From Camarhynchus parvulus (Eukaryota; Chordata; Aves; Passeriformes; Thraupidae), in contig NC_044582.1 in the NCBI RefSeq assembly GCF_901933205.1, positions 17,211,820 through 17,275,819 on the forward strand: a stretch of DNA of 64,000 nt. The letters run 5' to 3'. The position numbers and the translations under genes are program-made. Position 1 is the stretch's first letter. The number at the start of each line of letters is the position of its first letter. The notes under the pieces are model-generated. The model made no database searches. It worked only from the letters and a program-made list of their open reading frames with translations, and was not told the DNA's origin. This document shows, piece after piece, positions 1-12,500 of this stretch.

Positions 1-435
1 AAATGATCCAAACTCCAAGGTGATGGCACTGCCTTGGGAGCAGCCATTATCAACTCCACCTGATAACAGCCGCAGCTCTGATTTCATCCTTTCCATGTCA
101 AATGCTATTTTAGCAATGCAGAACAAACCCAGAACGCTTCAGGGCTGCTGCAAAAAATGTTGCGACCTCACAGTGCCATCCCGCCCCCTCTCTCTTACAC
201 TGTATCTGAAGTATGTAACATGTAAACTCCTTTGGTTCAAGTATTAAGGCATTTTAGATTCCTTTTTAAAGGATTTGCTAAACTTTACATGGTATTTTTT
301 ACTTCAACTTACAGTGAAATATAAAGAATTTAAAAACACATCAGGATAGAAGAAAAAACATGCATTAACCACTGCAGTTTTTTTTAAAAAAGCACTTTAG
401 TAACCAATTTTTTTTCCCCAGCAAATGCAAATATA
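1..435 (-). other. CNTN3: CNTN3 3' UTR, beginning
   Basis: This AT-rich stretch directly follows the stop codon on the minus strand. It holds poly-T and poly-A runs but no AATAAA or ATTAAA on the minus strand, so cleavage probably occurs beyond the left edge. I see no other gene in it. Confidence 0.6.
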
Positions 436-539
436 TCAGCACAACACAGAATTAAGGGTCAAGGAAAATATTGTTGCTAAGAAGCTGGAGACACTGAAGA
501 TACTCAAGACTGATGGTCCAGAACCTCTTGCATCCATAC
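436..539 (-). CDS. CNTN3: CNTN3 last coding exon: GPI-anchor signal and stop
   Basis: The coding part is 104 bp, with acceptor TTTGTCACAG. It encodes [10 protein letters not shown], then a hydrophobic tail ending in LTLNSVLC and the TGA stop at 436-438. SMDARGS is the conserved entry into the contactin GPI signal. A small-residue cluster (GSGPS) followed by about 20 mostly apolar residues fits a GPI-transamidase substrate, with anchoring probably at one of the Gly or Ser residues. The tail itself is poorly conserved in the family, as expected. Confidence 0.9.
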
Positions 540-3500
540 CTGTGACAAAGGAAAAAATGAATTCAGGATTAAATGAAAGCAGAAGTAGCTGCTGTGCCAC
601 TATGACTTTTCCCTAGATGCCAAGCAAAAATTACTGTAATTTTTTCTTACAAGCACTAGAGATCTACAAAAATACAGGAAATATTTAAAAATTACAGAGA
701 TGCTGTGATCATGAATGGTTTTGGTGCTCTGGTTTAGCTGACAAGGTGGTGTTTGGGCAAAGGCTGGACTCAATGATCTTGCAGGTCTTTATCAGGCTGG
801 AAAAGTAAACTCATCTGTGAGTTTACTTTCAAGGTAATAGTTTTTTATCAAAAAAGGAGAAGAAGTAAAAAATGTAACATTTTTAATACCAACTTAAATG
901 GCAATTTACCAGTTCAGCAGAATGGAGTTTGCCACGCATAAGGGCATGAAGATTTTAATTGCTTTCCCTTTATTACCTTATTACCACACAACGTCTAAAC
1001 ATTAATTTTAGTTTTTTTCCCCCCACCACCAAAGGAAGCAGAGACGAGCTGGGACAAGAAGTGGCAGAACCTACTGGCTAGTCTGGGGATGAGGATCTGC
1101 TGGCTGCTGCTGCCATCCCCGCCCTCGGTGGTGGCTCTGACCTCGATGAGATAATCGTCCTGCAGCTGCAGCCACAGCTCGGCCGTGGTGCTGGCCGTGG
1201 TCAGCACCTCCACCCCGCCCTGGCTGGTCCTGTACAGCACCTGCAACGAACACAGCACGCCTCAGCACCGCCCTGCCCTCCTCTGCCTCCCACAAACAGG
1301 GCTTCAGCTTTTCAGAGGGATGGGATGAAGGAAAAGAGCTGATTTTTGGTTAATATTCCAGGGTGGAACTGTATTTAAGGGGAGAAGGGAATAGCAATCA
1401 ATGTTCTCTTTTGAACGTTGACTCAAAACGCTCTCAAAAACAGTTTTTGGAATGTTTTTCATTCAAAAAAAGAATGAGTTTTTCATTAATTTTCAAACAT
1501 TTTTTTCACCTTTCATTCCAGATTTAATTTCAAATGGCACCACGGATGCTAATACATCCGTATTGTATTATTATAAAATGTGTATGTACATATAATGTCA
1601 CGGGCATGTCTTATGAAAAATCCTTTCCTTAGGATTTTTCCTCCTGAGAAGCTGAGAGGCCTCAGGAACAAAATGTAAACAGTGATTATCTGCTGCTGTG
1701 GAATGCAACAGGTGCATCTGTGATTGGTCTCATGTGGTTGTTTCTAATTAATGGCCAATCACAGTCCAGCTGTCTTGGACTCTGTCCGAGCCACAAACCT
1801 TTGTTATTCATTCCTTCTTTTTCTATTCTTAGCTTAGCTAGCCTTCTGATGAAATCCTTTCTTCTATTTAGTATAGTTTTAATATATCATAAAATAATAA
1901 ATCAGCCTTCTAAAACATGGAGTCAGATCCTCGTCTCTTCCCTCATCCTCGGACCCCTGTGAACACTGTCACACATATAAAATGTGTATGTACATAATAT
2001 GTATGAAAATAATACATATTATGTATTATTTTTATTACAATAATATGAAATAATGGTACACTGGAACAAGCTGTAAACATGTACTTCTTGCCAATACAAC
2101 TCCCTGGGTCATCAGATCTTCAGCCTAAATCTTTTAATCAGGATTATATCATGTGGGATCCAGCAGTACAGAGCTTAGCAGGAGCATCCTCAGCTTTTCT
2201 TTTACACACACTTATATGACATTTTTAAACACTTCTACATTTGTGTGCTGATCAGGTTTAGAGCAGGTGCAACTGGGTAATTTCTAAGAGGGAAATGAGC
2301 ATGGCCCACAGCAGGTAAGAGGAGAAAGGTTTAAAAGTATCAGTTTAATATATGTGACAATATATAATAAATACACCTGGCCAGCAATGGAAGCTACATC
2401 CATCAGGCTAAATGTTTTTGGTTTCTTTCTTTGGTTTTATCCACTTGGCTAAGTGTTACACATTTAGAATGAGAGTTACGGATGTGGTAAGTGTTTAAAT
2501 GTTCTCAGATCCAGGTGTGGGAGGGATCCCAAGAGCTGAGCAGTGCCAGGATGGGGAGGAAGGGGGATTGGGGGACATTAATGGTGAGACACTCTTAGAA
2601 TATATATTTAAAATATTTAAAATCCCTAAGAAGGAGACCCCAGTGAAATGTTTTAGGGGTGGGATTGTGCATGCTCTGAGCATGCAGACAGACAAGGAAA
2701 CACCAGCCCTGGGCTGTTCCCAGCTCTGTCCCCACTGACCTTGTAGCCCGTGACCTCGGACTCGTTGTCCATGGCTCTGACCTCCTCCCAGCTCAGCACC
2801 ACCCTGGAGTCTGTGACATTCCACACCACGTTTCCTGGAGGCTGGCTGGGTGCTTCAAACACACAACAAAAGCACGACTTTAATTCAATTGCTATTGGTG
2901 ATTGATTCACCTGCTCAGGTAATTGGCTGTCATTGCATTTGGGATGCAAAACCAGCTCTAGTGAAGGCTCCTCTCTCTGCATGTTATAGTTCAGAGGCTA
3001 AATTTGAAAAACAGAAGGAAGGAAAAAGCCAGAAGGGCACATAAATGTTGTTTCTGAAGCTCAAATATCTGTTGCTGGTCCTTCATTCAATACACCCAGA
3101 GAGAAGCATGTGCCTTAGGACAGGGGTGATTAATTAGAACAAACTCTAATGATGGTAACAGACAATTTCTAGGTTTAGTACAGCGCTAAGAATAAGAAAA
3201 TTCTTCACAATAGATTTTTAGACAAATTTAGTCTCAGTGAATATTCATATTTGCCCACTATGTTGATTTACTTTAAGATGTTTGTTATGGAAAATATTTG
3301 AAGTTTTTTTTTGTCTGCTGGCTCTTCCAACTCGAGTTGTGGTTCTGAACTGAGCCTGTGCCAAAAGTGGGCTTTGGCCACAGAAATCTGCTGGGATTTT
3401 TGGTTCATCAGCAGCCCAAGGCTGTTATTTACAAAGCAGCTGCATGCTCTGGGCTCTGCCCCTTTCATGTACTTTGGAGCTGCCAAGCTCTCAGGGAAGT

Positions 3501-6500
3501 ACAAACCTCCTCAAATACCTCAGGTTGCTTTCCCAGTAAACAGGTCCTGCAGTGACACAAATCAATGATTAAAATCTTTTCTAAACGCGTTAAGGAAAAC
3601 AATTTACTGTTGCTGTCACCTAGTGGAGGCAACTGCTGCTTAGGTGGGCTGAGCTGTGCTTTGAGACTGGAGGTTCCAGCTTTAAGCACTGAGAGTGGTT
3701 TTGAACGCTTGTATCCATGTCCTTATAGGGTTTTTCCTCTTTTTTTCCCCCTCCTCTTTTCAATCCCCTCACACAGGAAGTTCCCTGCCTTCTCTCCATA
3801 AGCAGCCAGATCAAAACCCACCTGATTATACTAAAAAACAGAACCCAACCCCCCCGAGACTCAAAAGAATTATTTCAAAGTCAACCAACCACCCCCAGCT
3901 ATTTTCTTTTTTGTCTTGTTCTGTGTACTGAGGAAGGTTTAACCTGACGTTCTAATAATAACTACTCCTTGTAAATGTAAGAGGAGATTGTTTCACTCCT
4001 GAGAATGAAGTGTTACAGCATGTATGAATCGTTTTCACACTGAGATATTACAGCTGAATTTCAAAGGAAATGACTCATCCTTGAAATCCACAACAAAATA
4101 TTAAGATGACACGTGGAGAAAAAAAAAAAAGAAGAGTAATTATCTATAAAAACTGTAAGCCTCTGTCTGAGGGATTCAGAAGCTCCATTTGCTGCAGGCA
4201 CCAAAATCTCCAGCAATCACCAGGGTTCAGAACTTCACTTGTGGCAGGTCCTGATCCATCAATCACGTCAGGACATGTCCAAGGAGCTGCAGGGATTTCT
4301 GAAAGCTGCTCTCAGGCAGGAGAATTTCTCCGAATTAAGAGCTGATGGACAGAACACTGGGTTTTATTTTAGGACTTTCGAAATATGAAATAATTGTCAC
4401 AACTTAGGCAAGTCTTTCCCCACCCACTTGGCACTTTACATAGCAATATCTAAAACTCCACTTGTTATTCTGGGCTGTAAACATGCATATTTCAAATTTT
4501 CAAGCAAAGATATTTTAATTGTCAAAGGCTCACTTTCAATTTGGAAATACACACTGCCAGCAGAACTGAACTATTTGTATTCCTTGATATGGCAACAGTT
4601 TCTGAGATTTACCTGGCAGGTCCTGTGGGGAAATGTAAATCCTTCACAGTGAAAACCACACCAATCACAAATATTCAAATTAAATTACAAACCAGGATTG
4701 ATTAAAAATTACACATTTGAATGAAAAATCAGTTTTTACTGCAGTAGCACGGAGAATTATTTCTCTCAGCAATTCAACTAATTTATCAAAATCCTCAGAC
4801 TGACATTACATGCATGGCTTTGCTCTCCTTATTCACCAGAAAGATCCACGGACATAATGCAATTAATTTTCCTTTTTAATAATTCCAAACAGCAGCGTCT
4901 TGTCCAAGGCCTGGTCCAGATCCTGCTCACACCAGTGAGATCAGGGCCTTGTCCAGTTCTCAGTCACACACCCCAAAAGCAGGGGCACATTAAAAAAGGA
5001 CTGAAAATCCCTGAGCTGACCAGCCTGGCAGCACCTCTAGTGAGCAGCCACAAAGATGATTAATTAGAAAAAATTTCCTTTCCCCATGTCCTGTCCAGGC
5101 TGCAGGCAGTGAGTCACTTCAGATCAGCCAGTTCATGGTAATTGTGCATATAATATATTTAAACTCAGGCAAATCTGAGTTGGTTTAGTCCCCGGTGACA
5201 GACTGACACTCATTTTTGCATAGAATAATTTCTGATAAACTAGCTTATTTCAAAATATTAATGCTACAACTCTGCCTGCTCGGGGGATGTTAATGATTAT
5301 TGCAGGGAATTTGACCCTTCAGACAGATTTAATTGTCTGTTCTTGTGCCTCTGACAGAAACACTTCAAGACTGATGACCCTGATTCTGAGCTGTATTACA
5401 ACGGAAGAGCACACTAAAAATATTTCCACTTGTAGAAAAATTAGTGCGGCCTTTGACAATCTGTTCTCCAGCCTAATTTTGCCTTTGCAGCAGCAGAGTG
5501 GCCTCTTGTGCAATTTGTTCAAGGGGAAACAGTGGACATGAAGGATTGCTTTGCATGAACTCCAGGAGGTTCATTGCATTTCAAAACCCATGCCCTAGAG
5601 AACTTATAAATATGTTATAGAACACTGAAAAATTCAACAAGTCTCTTTTTTTTTCCTTCTTCTAAATAACAGAGATTTTTCTTTTCAATTTCTTCCAGTC
5701 ATTAGCAGCATAACAGAGGTCCAGTGCAGAAATTACAGATCTTCCCTGGGCTCCCCTGGCATGGTTGGGTTTCACCCACCCTGCTGAAGAAGTGGGGGAA
5801 GCTCTGTGCTTGATTCATGTGACTACACAGAAATTCAGCTCACTCATACTGTGACTCCCAGGAATTCCACTGCATTTCCTTTCCCCTCCAATATTACTGC
5901 CACATTTTCTGAAAAATCCTCTTTGCCCAGGATTTTTCTCCTGGGAAGCTGAGAAGCCTCAGAGAAAAATGAAAACAATAATTATCTGATTGCTTCTCCT
6001 GTGTTCTGCTGATTTGAAATGTGGTCTGGAAATTGTTTACCAACTGGTCATTGTTTGATTGCTTTCATGTGAACTGTTTTTACTTAATGACCAATCCCAG
6101 TCCAGCTGTGTTGGACTCTGGAGAGGAGTCACGAGTTTTCATTATCATTCTTGTTAAGCCTTCTGTCTGTATCTTTTCTCTATTCTTTGGTATGATTTTA
6201 GTATAGCATTCTTTAATTTAATATAATATACTATAATATAATGTACTATAATAAATACAATACAATATACTATAATATAATGTACTGTAATATAATATAC
6301 TATAATATACTATAATATACTATAATATACTATAATATACTATAATATCACTATACTATACTATACTATAATATAATATAATATTTGTATATGATATTAT
6401 GAATGTCATATTATATAATAAATATAAATAAAATAATACATATTATAAAAATATATAAAAGTATAAAATATAAATATATTAATATGCACTATACATATAT

Positions 6501-9500
6501 TATTTAATATATGAATATATGAATATATTATAAATATATTAATTAATGAAATTATACTATTATATAATATAAAAATAGTATAAATATCATATCATATAAC
6601 AATAAATTAGCCTTCTAAGAAGATTGAATCAGATTCAATCATTCCTCCTTCATCCTGGGGACCCTGCAAACTCAACCCTCACGTGCTGCCCCCCATCTGT
6701 GCCTGTGTCCCCTCCCAGCTGAGGCACTCACGTGGCTTTTTGGTGGTGGCATTGACGGTGGCACTGAAGGGCCCTGCCCCAGCGCTGTTGTAGGCACGCA
6801 CAGCTGTGTAATAATCCAGGTTGCTCCTCAACCCCGTAATTTTTATTGATGTTTCATTCCCTGCTGCTTTTACTCTGTTGGAAGATTCTTCTTTCTGGCC
6901 TTTATTCCAGTACCTAACCTAGGAGATAAAAACCAAAACCATTTAAATCTTGCATGGAATGGGCTGTTCACCCACAGCGTTGGACTCGACTCTTTTAAGT
7001 GCCTTTTTTTTTCTCCTTCTGCTGAAAAAGGTAGAAATAAATTAAAGTTTCAGAAATATGTTTACTGTGAAAAACCCCCCCCCCATACTCTTATCCATCT
7101 GCTTCTCACGCTTGCTGCTCTCTTCAGTGTGACTGCAGGAAAAAGACAATTGAAATATTAGATCTTGCTTGAACTACAGAATGACAAGAGGAAAACCATT
7201 ATTTCATTAAGAAGGAAATAAGTTAAGCTCAGAAAAATGTACCTTATAAAGAAGTTTCTTTGAAAGTAAATGTATTTCTGAAAAAATGTTAGCTTGGAGT
7301 TATGTCAGACACGTGCCTATCAGCACAAGCAGCAAAACTCAACTTCATTCTGTTTTTTAACAAAGTTTTTTTAATAAAGGGCTTTTTTAACAAAGACAGA
7401 AAAAATTATCCTCCATCTGGCTGTTGGTGGGGCAGAAGAGCAAGATTTGGGGTGAATCTGTGGGGTTGTGCTACAGCCTGCACAACCCTTCTGGCCCATG
7501 GCCCGTTACAAAGAGGAGTGGATTTTATTTCATAAATAGGGTCGATTCATTGAAATATTTTTTATTCCCACAGACTCACCTCATAGCCCAGCAGCCTTCC
7601 ATTGCTCATCTTCCAGGGAATGGCTGTCCAGGACACCTGGATGGCTGAGGAGGACAGGCTGGTGGCAGACACTCCTGAGGGGGCTGTGCTGGGCTCTGGG
7701 TTGGGAAATCAACATGGTGATTTAGGATAAACCTGGGAATAAATAAATAAATCCTCGTCCCAACCCACCTCACTGCCCCGAGCTGCTGCTGGAACTGATG
7801 CCTGAAGTTTTAGCTTTTATATTTTGTGTGTGTGTGACTCTGAACTCCATATAAAGTGTCAGCAGTTCTCCTCACAGCTCAGTCCCACAGAACAATCCTT
7901 TCCCAGCCCCAGAACCAAGGACACCGCTGCAGCTTCAGCCCAAAAATGCAAACAGGGAATGGAGGAGAGCAAACTGGGAGGGTGGGACTGCATCACCTGG
8001 AGCTGGAATTGGATAATTAACCAATTGGAAATGGACCAAAACTGATAAAAGTGAGAGAACTCCTGACCCTCATCCACCTTGGGTGGAGCCTCGGTCGGGC
8101 TCTTGCACTGCCCAAGTGAATCCTGTGAAGGCCTTTAATAAATCCCAGCTTTATTAATTTAACTCTGCCCATTCTCTGCTCCAGGGAGCCTCTCAAGAAG
8201 AGCTGGTGGCAGGGTCTGGGGCAGCCCAGGGCTGTACCTTCCTCAGCTGAGAACACCGTGGCCACGGCGCTGAAGGGCCCCTCGCCCTTGTTGTTGTAGA
8301 CGCCGACCTTGACCTCGTAGGGCGAGAAGGGCAGGATGCTCTCGTTCCTGAAGACATATCTGGGGGTGTCAGGGGAGGTCACCACGGTCTGGATCCACGT
8401 CGTGGTGCCCGAGGGGCGGAAAGCCACCACGTACCCAAATCCTTCCCCGTTCTGCAGCTCCTCAGGGACGGGCTGGGACAGAAAAACAGCTGTGAGCCAC
8501 TGGGGAGGCTGGGCAGGAGAAACTCAGGACATGATTCAGGTGCTGGCACTGCACTCATCATCAAACCCTCAGCCAATTAACTCTGGGACAGAACAGCAAA
8601 ATGTGCTCGCTATAACCTGTGTTAAGGTTTGCATTTCAATAAGAGGACAGCTTTCAGGTATAACCTCTGGTTTTCACTAAGTGTTCTGCTTCAAGATGCT
8701 CTTCAGTAAATACAGCTTTTCTTTCATCAATCCACAGTTCATAAAAAATGAATGATTGCTTGGTCAGCTGTTAGAGAATCCAACACCACCTTCATACAGC
8801 GGCTGAAACCTTCTTCTGATGTCATTATGATTAGATAACCACACAGAGTAGTCAATGCTAGGAACAGAATATTAACACTTCTTTAAATCATTAAAAAAGG
8901 GATACATAATATAAATGGAAATTGGTTAGCACATGCATCCAGATTTAATGGTGGCAAAGCAAGAACTGCAAATCTGCACTGCAAAGCTCAATTCTTTGGC
9001 TTAGCCCTCTTGCCCTGCCCTCCTGCCTCCTTTTTAGCATCAACTTTTGTTTGAGAACAGAAGCAATCCCAGCCAAGCTGAATTCCCTGGGGATTTCCAT
9101 CCAGACCAGGGACACATGGAAGTTAAAAAACGAAGGCAAGTGTGCAGGGCTCACACCACATGGGGCTCAGAGCACCTGCACATCCCAGAGGAAATTCAGA
9201 GAGAGAAGAAGGAGAAGGAGAAGGAGAAGGAGAAGGAGAAGGAGAAGGAGAAGGAGAAGGAGGAGAGAAAAGAAGAGCTCTCCCCACAAACTTACATCCC
9301 ACGTTATGACCAGCTCAGACCTGCTGCCTCCTCCCCCACTGACCTCAGAGGGGGGAATTTCAGGAACTGTGGGAAGGAAATGCAGAGATGTCAGCACAGA
9401 GTAGAGGCAGGAGAACACAGCACATCACCCTCAAGATCTGAGTTTAACCCACACTCATACTCCTTCTGCAACCAGGGGGAATGGTTTTGGGGTAGGAAGT

Positions 9501-12500
9501 ACTGGAAAGCCCCAGCCCTGACCCACACTGGTCCTTCCCTGGTCCAGGCTGGGGTTCCTCTGAGTTCTGAAGAACCTCAGCAGCTCACAGATTATTTAAT
9601 TATTTATTAACCACTCCTGCTGTGTCTAGGAACTTCCAAAAACTGCAGACAAGCTTCATTTTTCTAGAGTTAACTCTTCCTGCATTGGAAGAGACCCCAA
9701 AGATCATCTTGTTCCAGGACACCTTCCACTGGACCATGTTGCTCAGAATTCCACACCCTTGGACACTTCCAGGGATGCTATGCAGATAAGCTGGGAAACA
9801 GCCTCATCCCAAGTGAGCTGGGGTTGTAATTGATGGGTTCTTCTGAGCCACACGCCTGTTACATGGAAGGGTTTCACTGATCAAACAGCAGGAATGAAAA
9901 ATCCCTGTCAAAATTAATCTCTTTCCATCCATTAATACCTTCAGACTCTGCAGCACTGCCTGAACTGGCAGATTTTGCCACAGTAAATGCAGTTTAAATG
10001 GATTTAGATGTTATGCTTCTGTGATGTTCAGTAATGCAACACAAACTGTCCTACAGCAAAATGGAAAAATATGAACAAACTTGTTTCGGGCTTTTATATC
10101 CAATGGCAATTCCGAGCTTGTTTACAAAGAGCCAAGAAGATAAAGACATGAACACTCCTTTTCTCTGTTAACATTCAAGATTCTTGAATTAAAAACAAAT
10201 AGAAGGACCCACTAACCTGCCTCTTCAGTTCTTACTTTTTCTGAGGGCAAACTAGGCTCTCCACCTCCTATTTTGTTAGTGGCAACTACACGAAATTCAT
10301 ATTCAACCCAAGGATTTAAATCCACTACTGTGCTCGTGAAGGTTCTGCCGTCGATCACGTCCGGAACTGGGGAAGAGAAAAGGAAAAAGGAACTCAGGAA
10401 AAGGAGAATGGCACAAGGGAAAAAGGAGATCAGGAAAAGGAGAATGGCTCATGGGGAAAGGGAGATGAGGAAAATGGCTCAAGGGAAAAGGGAGCTCAGG
10501 AAACGGAGAATGGCTCATGGGGAAAGGAGAGCTCAGGAAAAGCAGAATGGCTCAAGGGAAAAGGGAACTCAGGAACAGGAAAATGGTTCAAGGGAAAAGG
10601 GAGCTCAGGATAGGAAAATGGCACAGGTGCCAGAGCCATTCCCTCAGAGGCTGGGCTGGAGCTGTGCTCACCTGTGGTGGCTGGAGCTGTGCTCACCTGT
10701 GGTGGCTGAGCCGTGCTCACCTGTGGTGGCTGGAGCTGCGCTCACCTGTGGTGGCTGAGCCGTGCTCACCTGTGGTGGCTGGGCTGTGCTCACCTGTGGT
10801 GGCTCTCTGCCAGCCCACGGAGAAGGGGGTCCTGGCCTGGATGGTGTAGGTGGTCACGGGGCTGTGGTTGTCTGTGCCCTCCTGCCAGGAGATCTGGGCT
10901 GTGGTGTCCGTGATCTCGTCCACCCTCACGTGCTCAGGGGGCCCAGGAGAGCCTGGAGAGGGGTGGGAAACCAGGCACAGTTTGGGGAAGCCCTGGGAAT
11001 CACTTCCCGTTTTATTTCTTCCTCAGGGAGGAGGAAACAATTCAGACTGGAATCAGAACACTCATAATTGTGGTTTTACATTCACTAAACTGTGATAATT
11101 TCAACCTGAAATACTCTCAAGGGCAGAACTGATGCTTGGGTTTTGGCTTTTTTACCAAAACCTTTGTTCAGAACATCCCTCTGTCTTTCCAATATCTTTT
11201 CCCTTAGTCCTAAGTGTTCTCTTTAATGTACAGACAAATCTCTGTAGTCTGAAAATTCTCTACCTACAACTTCTTTACTGTACAAGGCACTGGGACAATT
11301 TTTCAGCACATGTGACCAGCACCCCAAGCAGCAATTCAGTCACACGAACTTCCTGCTGCCTTCTGCAAAATCCTCATTCTGGGCATTTCCTGGCCAAAAT
11401 GCTGGGGTTTGTCTCACCTGCACCAGCAAAGGGGGTGTAAATGAGTAACAGTGCATTAACAATGAGAAAATATCTGATCTATTTTAAAATATATTGAGTG
11501 CTGATCACATAATGTGCTTTTCTAGATCAAAGCTTTTTACCTTGCAATAAATGTAGCTGTAACATCAGCAGAGAAAGCCACAGCTCTGGCTCAACTGTGA
11601 GCACTCCAGCTCGGAATGAAAAGGAATAATCCTGCATTATAGGCTTTAAACCCTAGGAGAAAACCTCTCCTGGGCTCTGGCAGAATTGCCCATTTCACAG
11701 GAGGGATTCTGGAGTCCCCAACACTTCAGTCTGCAGAGGCAGCAACTCCAGCTGCCTCAGTGAGCTCCTCTTGGCAGCCTGAAGGACTGGCAGTGAAAAA
11801 AGGTATGAGGTCACTACTCCAACCTCCAGCTCCTCCTTTCTCTGGGAAAAATCAGGCTTCACCCAAAACCTGAGCCGTAATTTTCCCTAGCTGCAGGTCA
11901 GAATGACATAAATCCAACTCACAGCCATTCATCACCCCATTCAAACCATGCATTGGCTCTGTGACCTCCACCATCAGTTATTTCTGTAGATTGTAATTTA
12001 AAAAAAGGTGGAAAACATGATGGGCTGGGCTGGGCTGTACCTCTCACGATGAGGTCGGCAGCAGAGGCCACGCTGTCCACCTCTGTCTTCACCATGCACA
12101 CGTACTTCCCACTGTGCTTCAGCTGGATGTTCCTGATCATCAAATCCCCTGATGCACTCTGGGAACACAGAACATTCATTAGTGTTTGCACTCCCTTGGC
12201 GGTTAGTATTTTCTCTGAAATGGGAAAAGAAATCCACCAAAAACTTCTGAGGTTGCTCAAAAGCTGCACTGCAGGACAGCAAGTTCCTGCCCATCAGCAG
12301 CTCCAGGTTTGTCTGGGAGCATCTTCCCAAAAAACACGAGGTGATGCCCCTTTTTTGGGAGAAATGAGCCCCAACATGGGGAGCTCACACTGGGAGCATC
12401 TCCTGCCTGGAACCCCCAGCAACCTCAATGCCCTTGAAAGAGAAAAACGTGTTTTCTGTGGCCATTACCAATTTGATTTCTAGACAGAATTCATGGAGTT

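Larger units (their letters stand above)
2853..6731 (-). other. Intron between FNIII-3 and FNIII-4
   Basis: Intron of 3,879 bp. Solo LTR copy B with a large AT expansion occupies 5898-6682. In 2853-5897 I see only unique-looking AT-rich intron sequence with no exon-like segment. Confidence 0.8.

Noticed and set aside
9047..9610. Plus-strand open frame of 187 codons with a long EK-repeat protein
   Set aside because: The open stretch is produced by the AAGGAG microsatellite and crosses the real CNTN3 exon on the other strand; no homology or splice logic supports it.
10273..10849. Plus-strand open frames with repeated AHLWWL and RKRRMAQ motifs
   Set aside because: They are translations of the donor array and the purine minisatellite, not genes.
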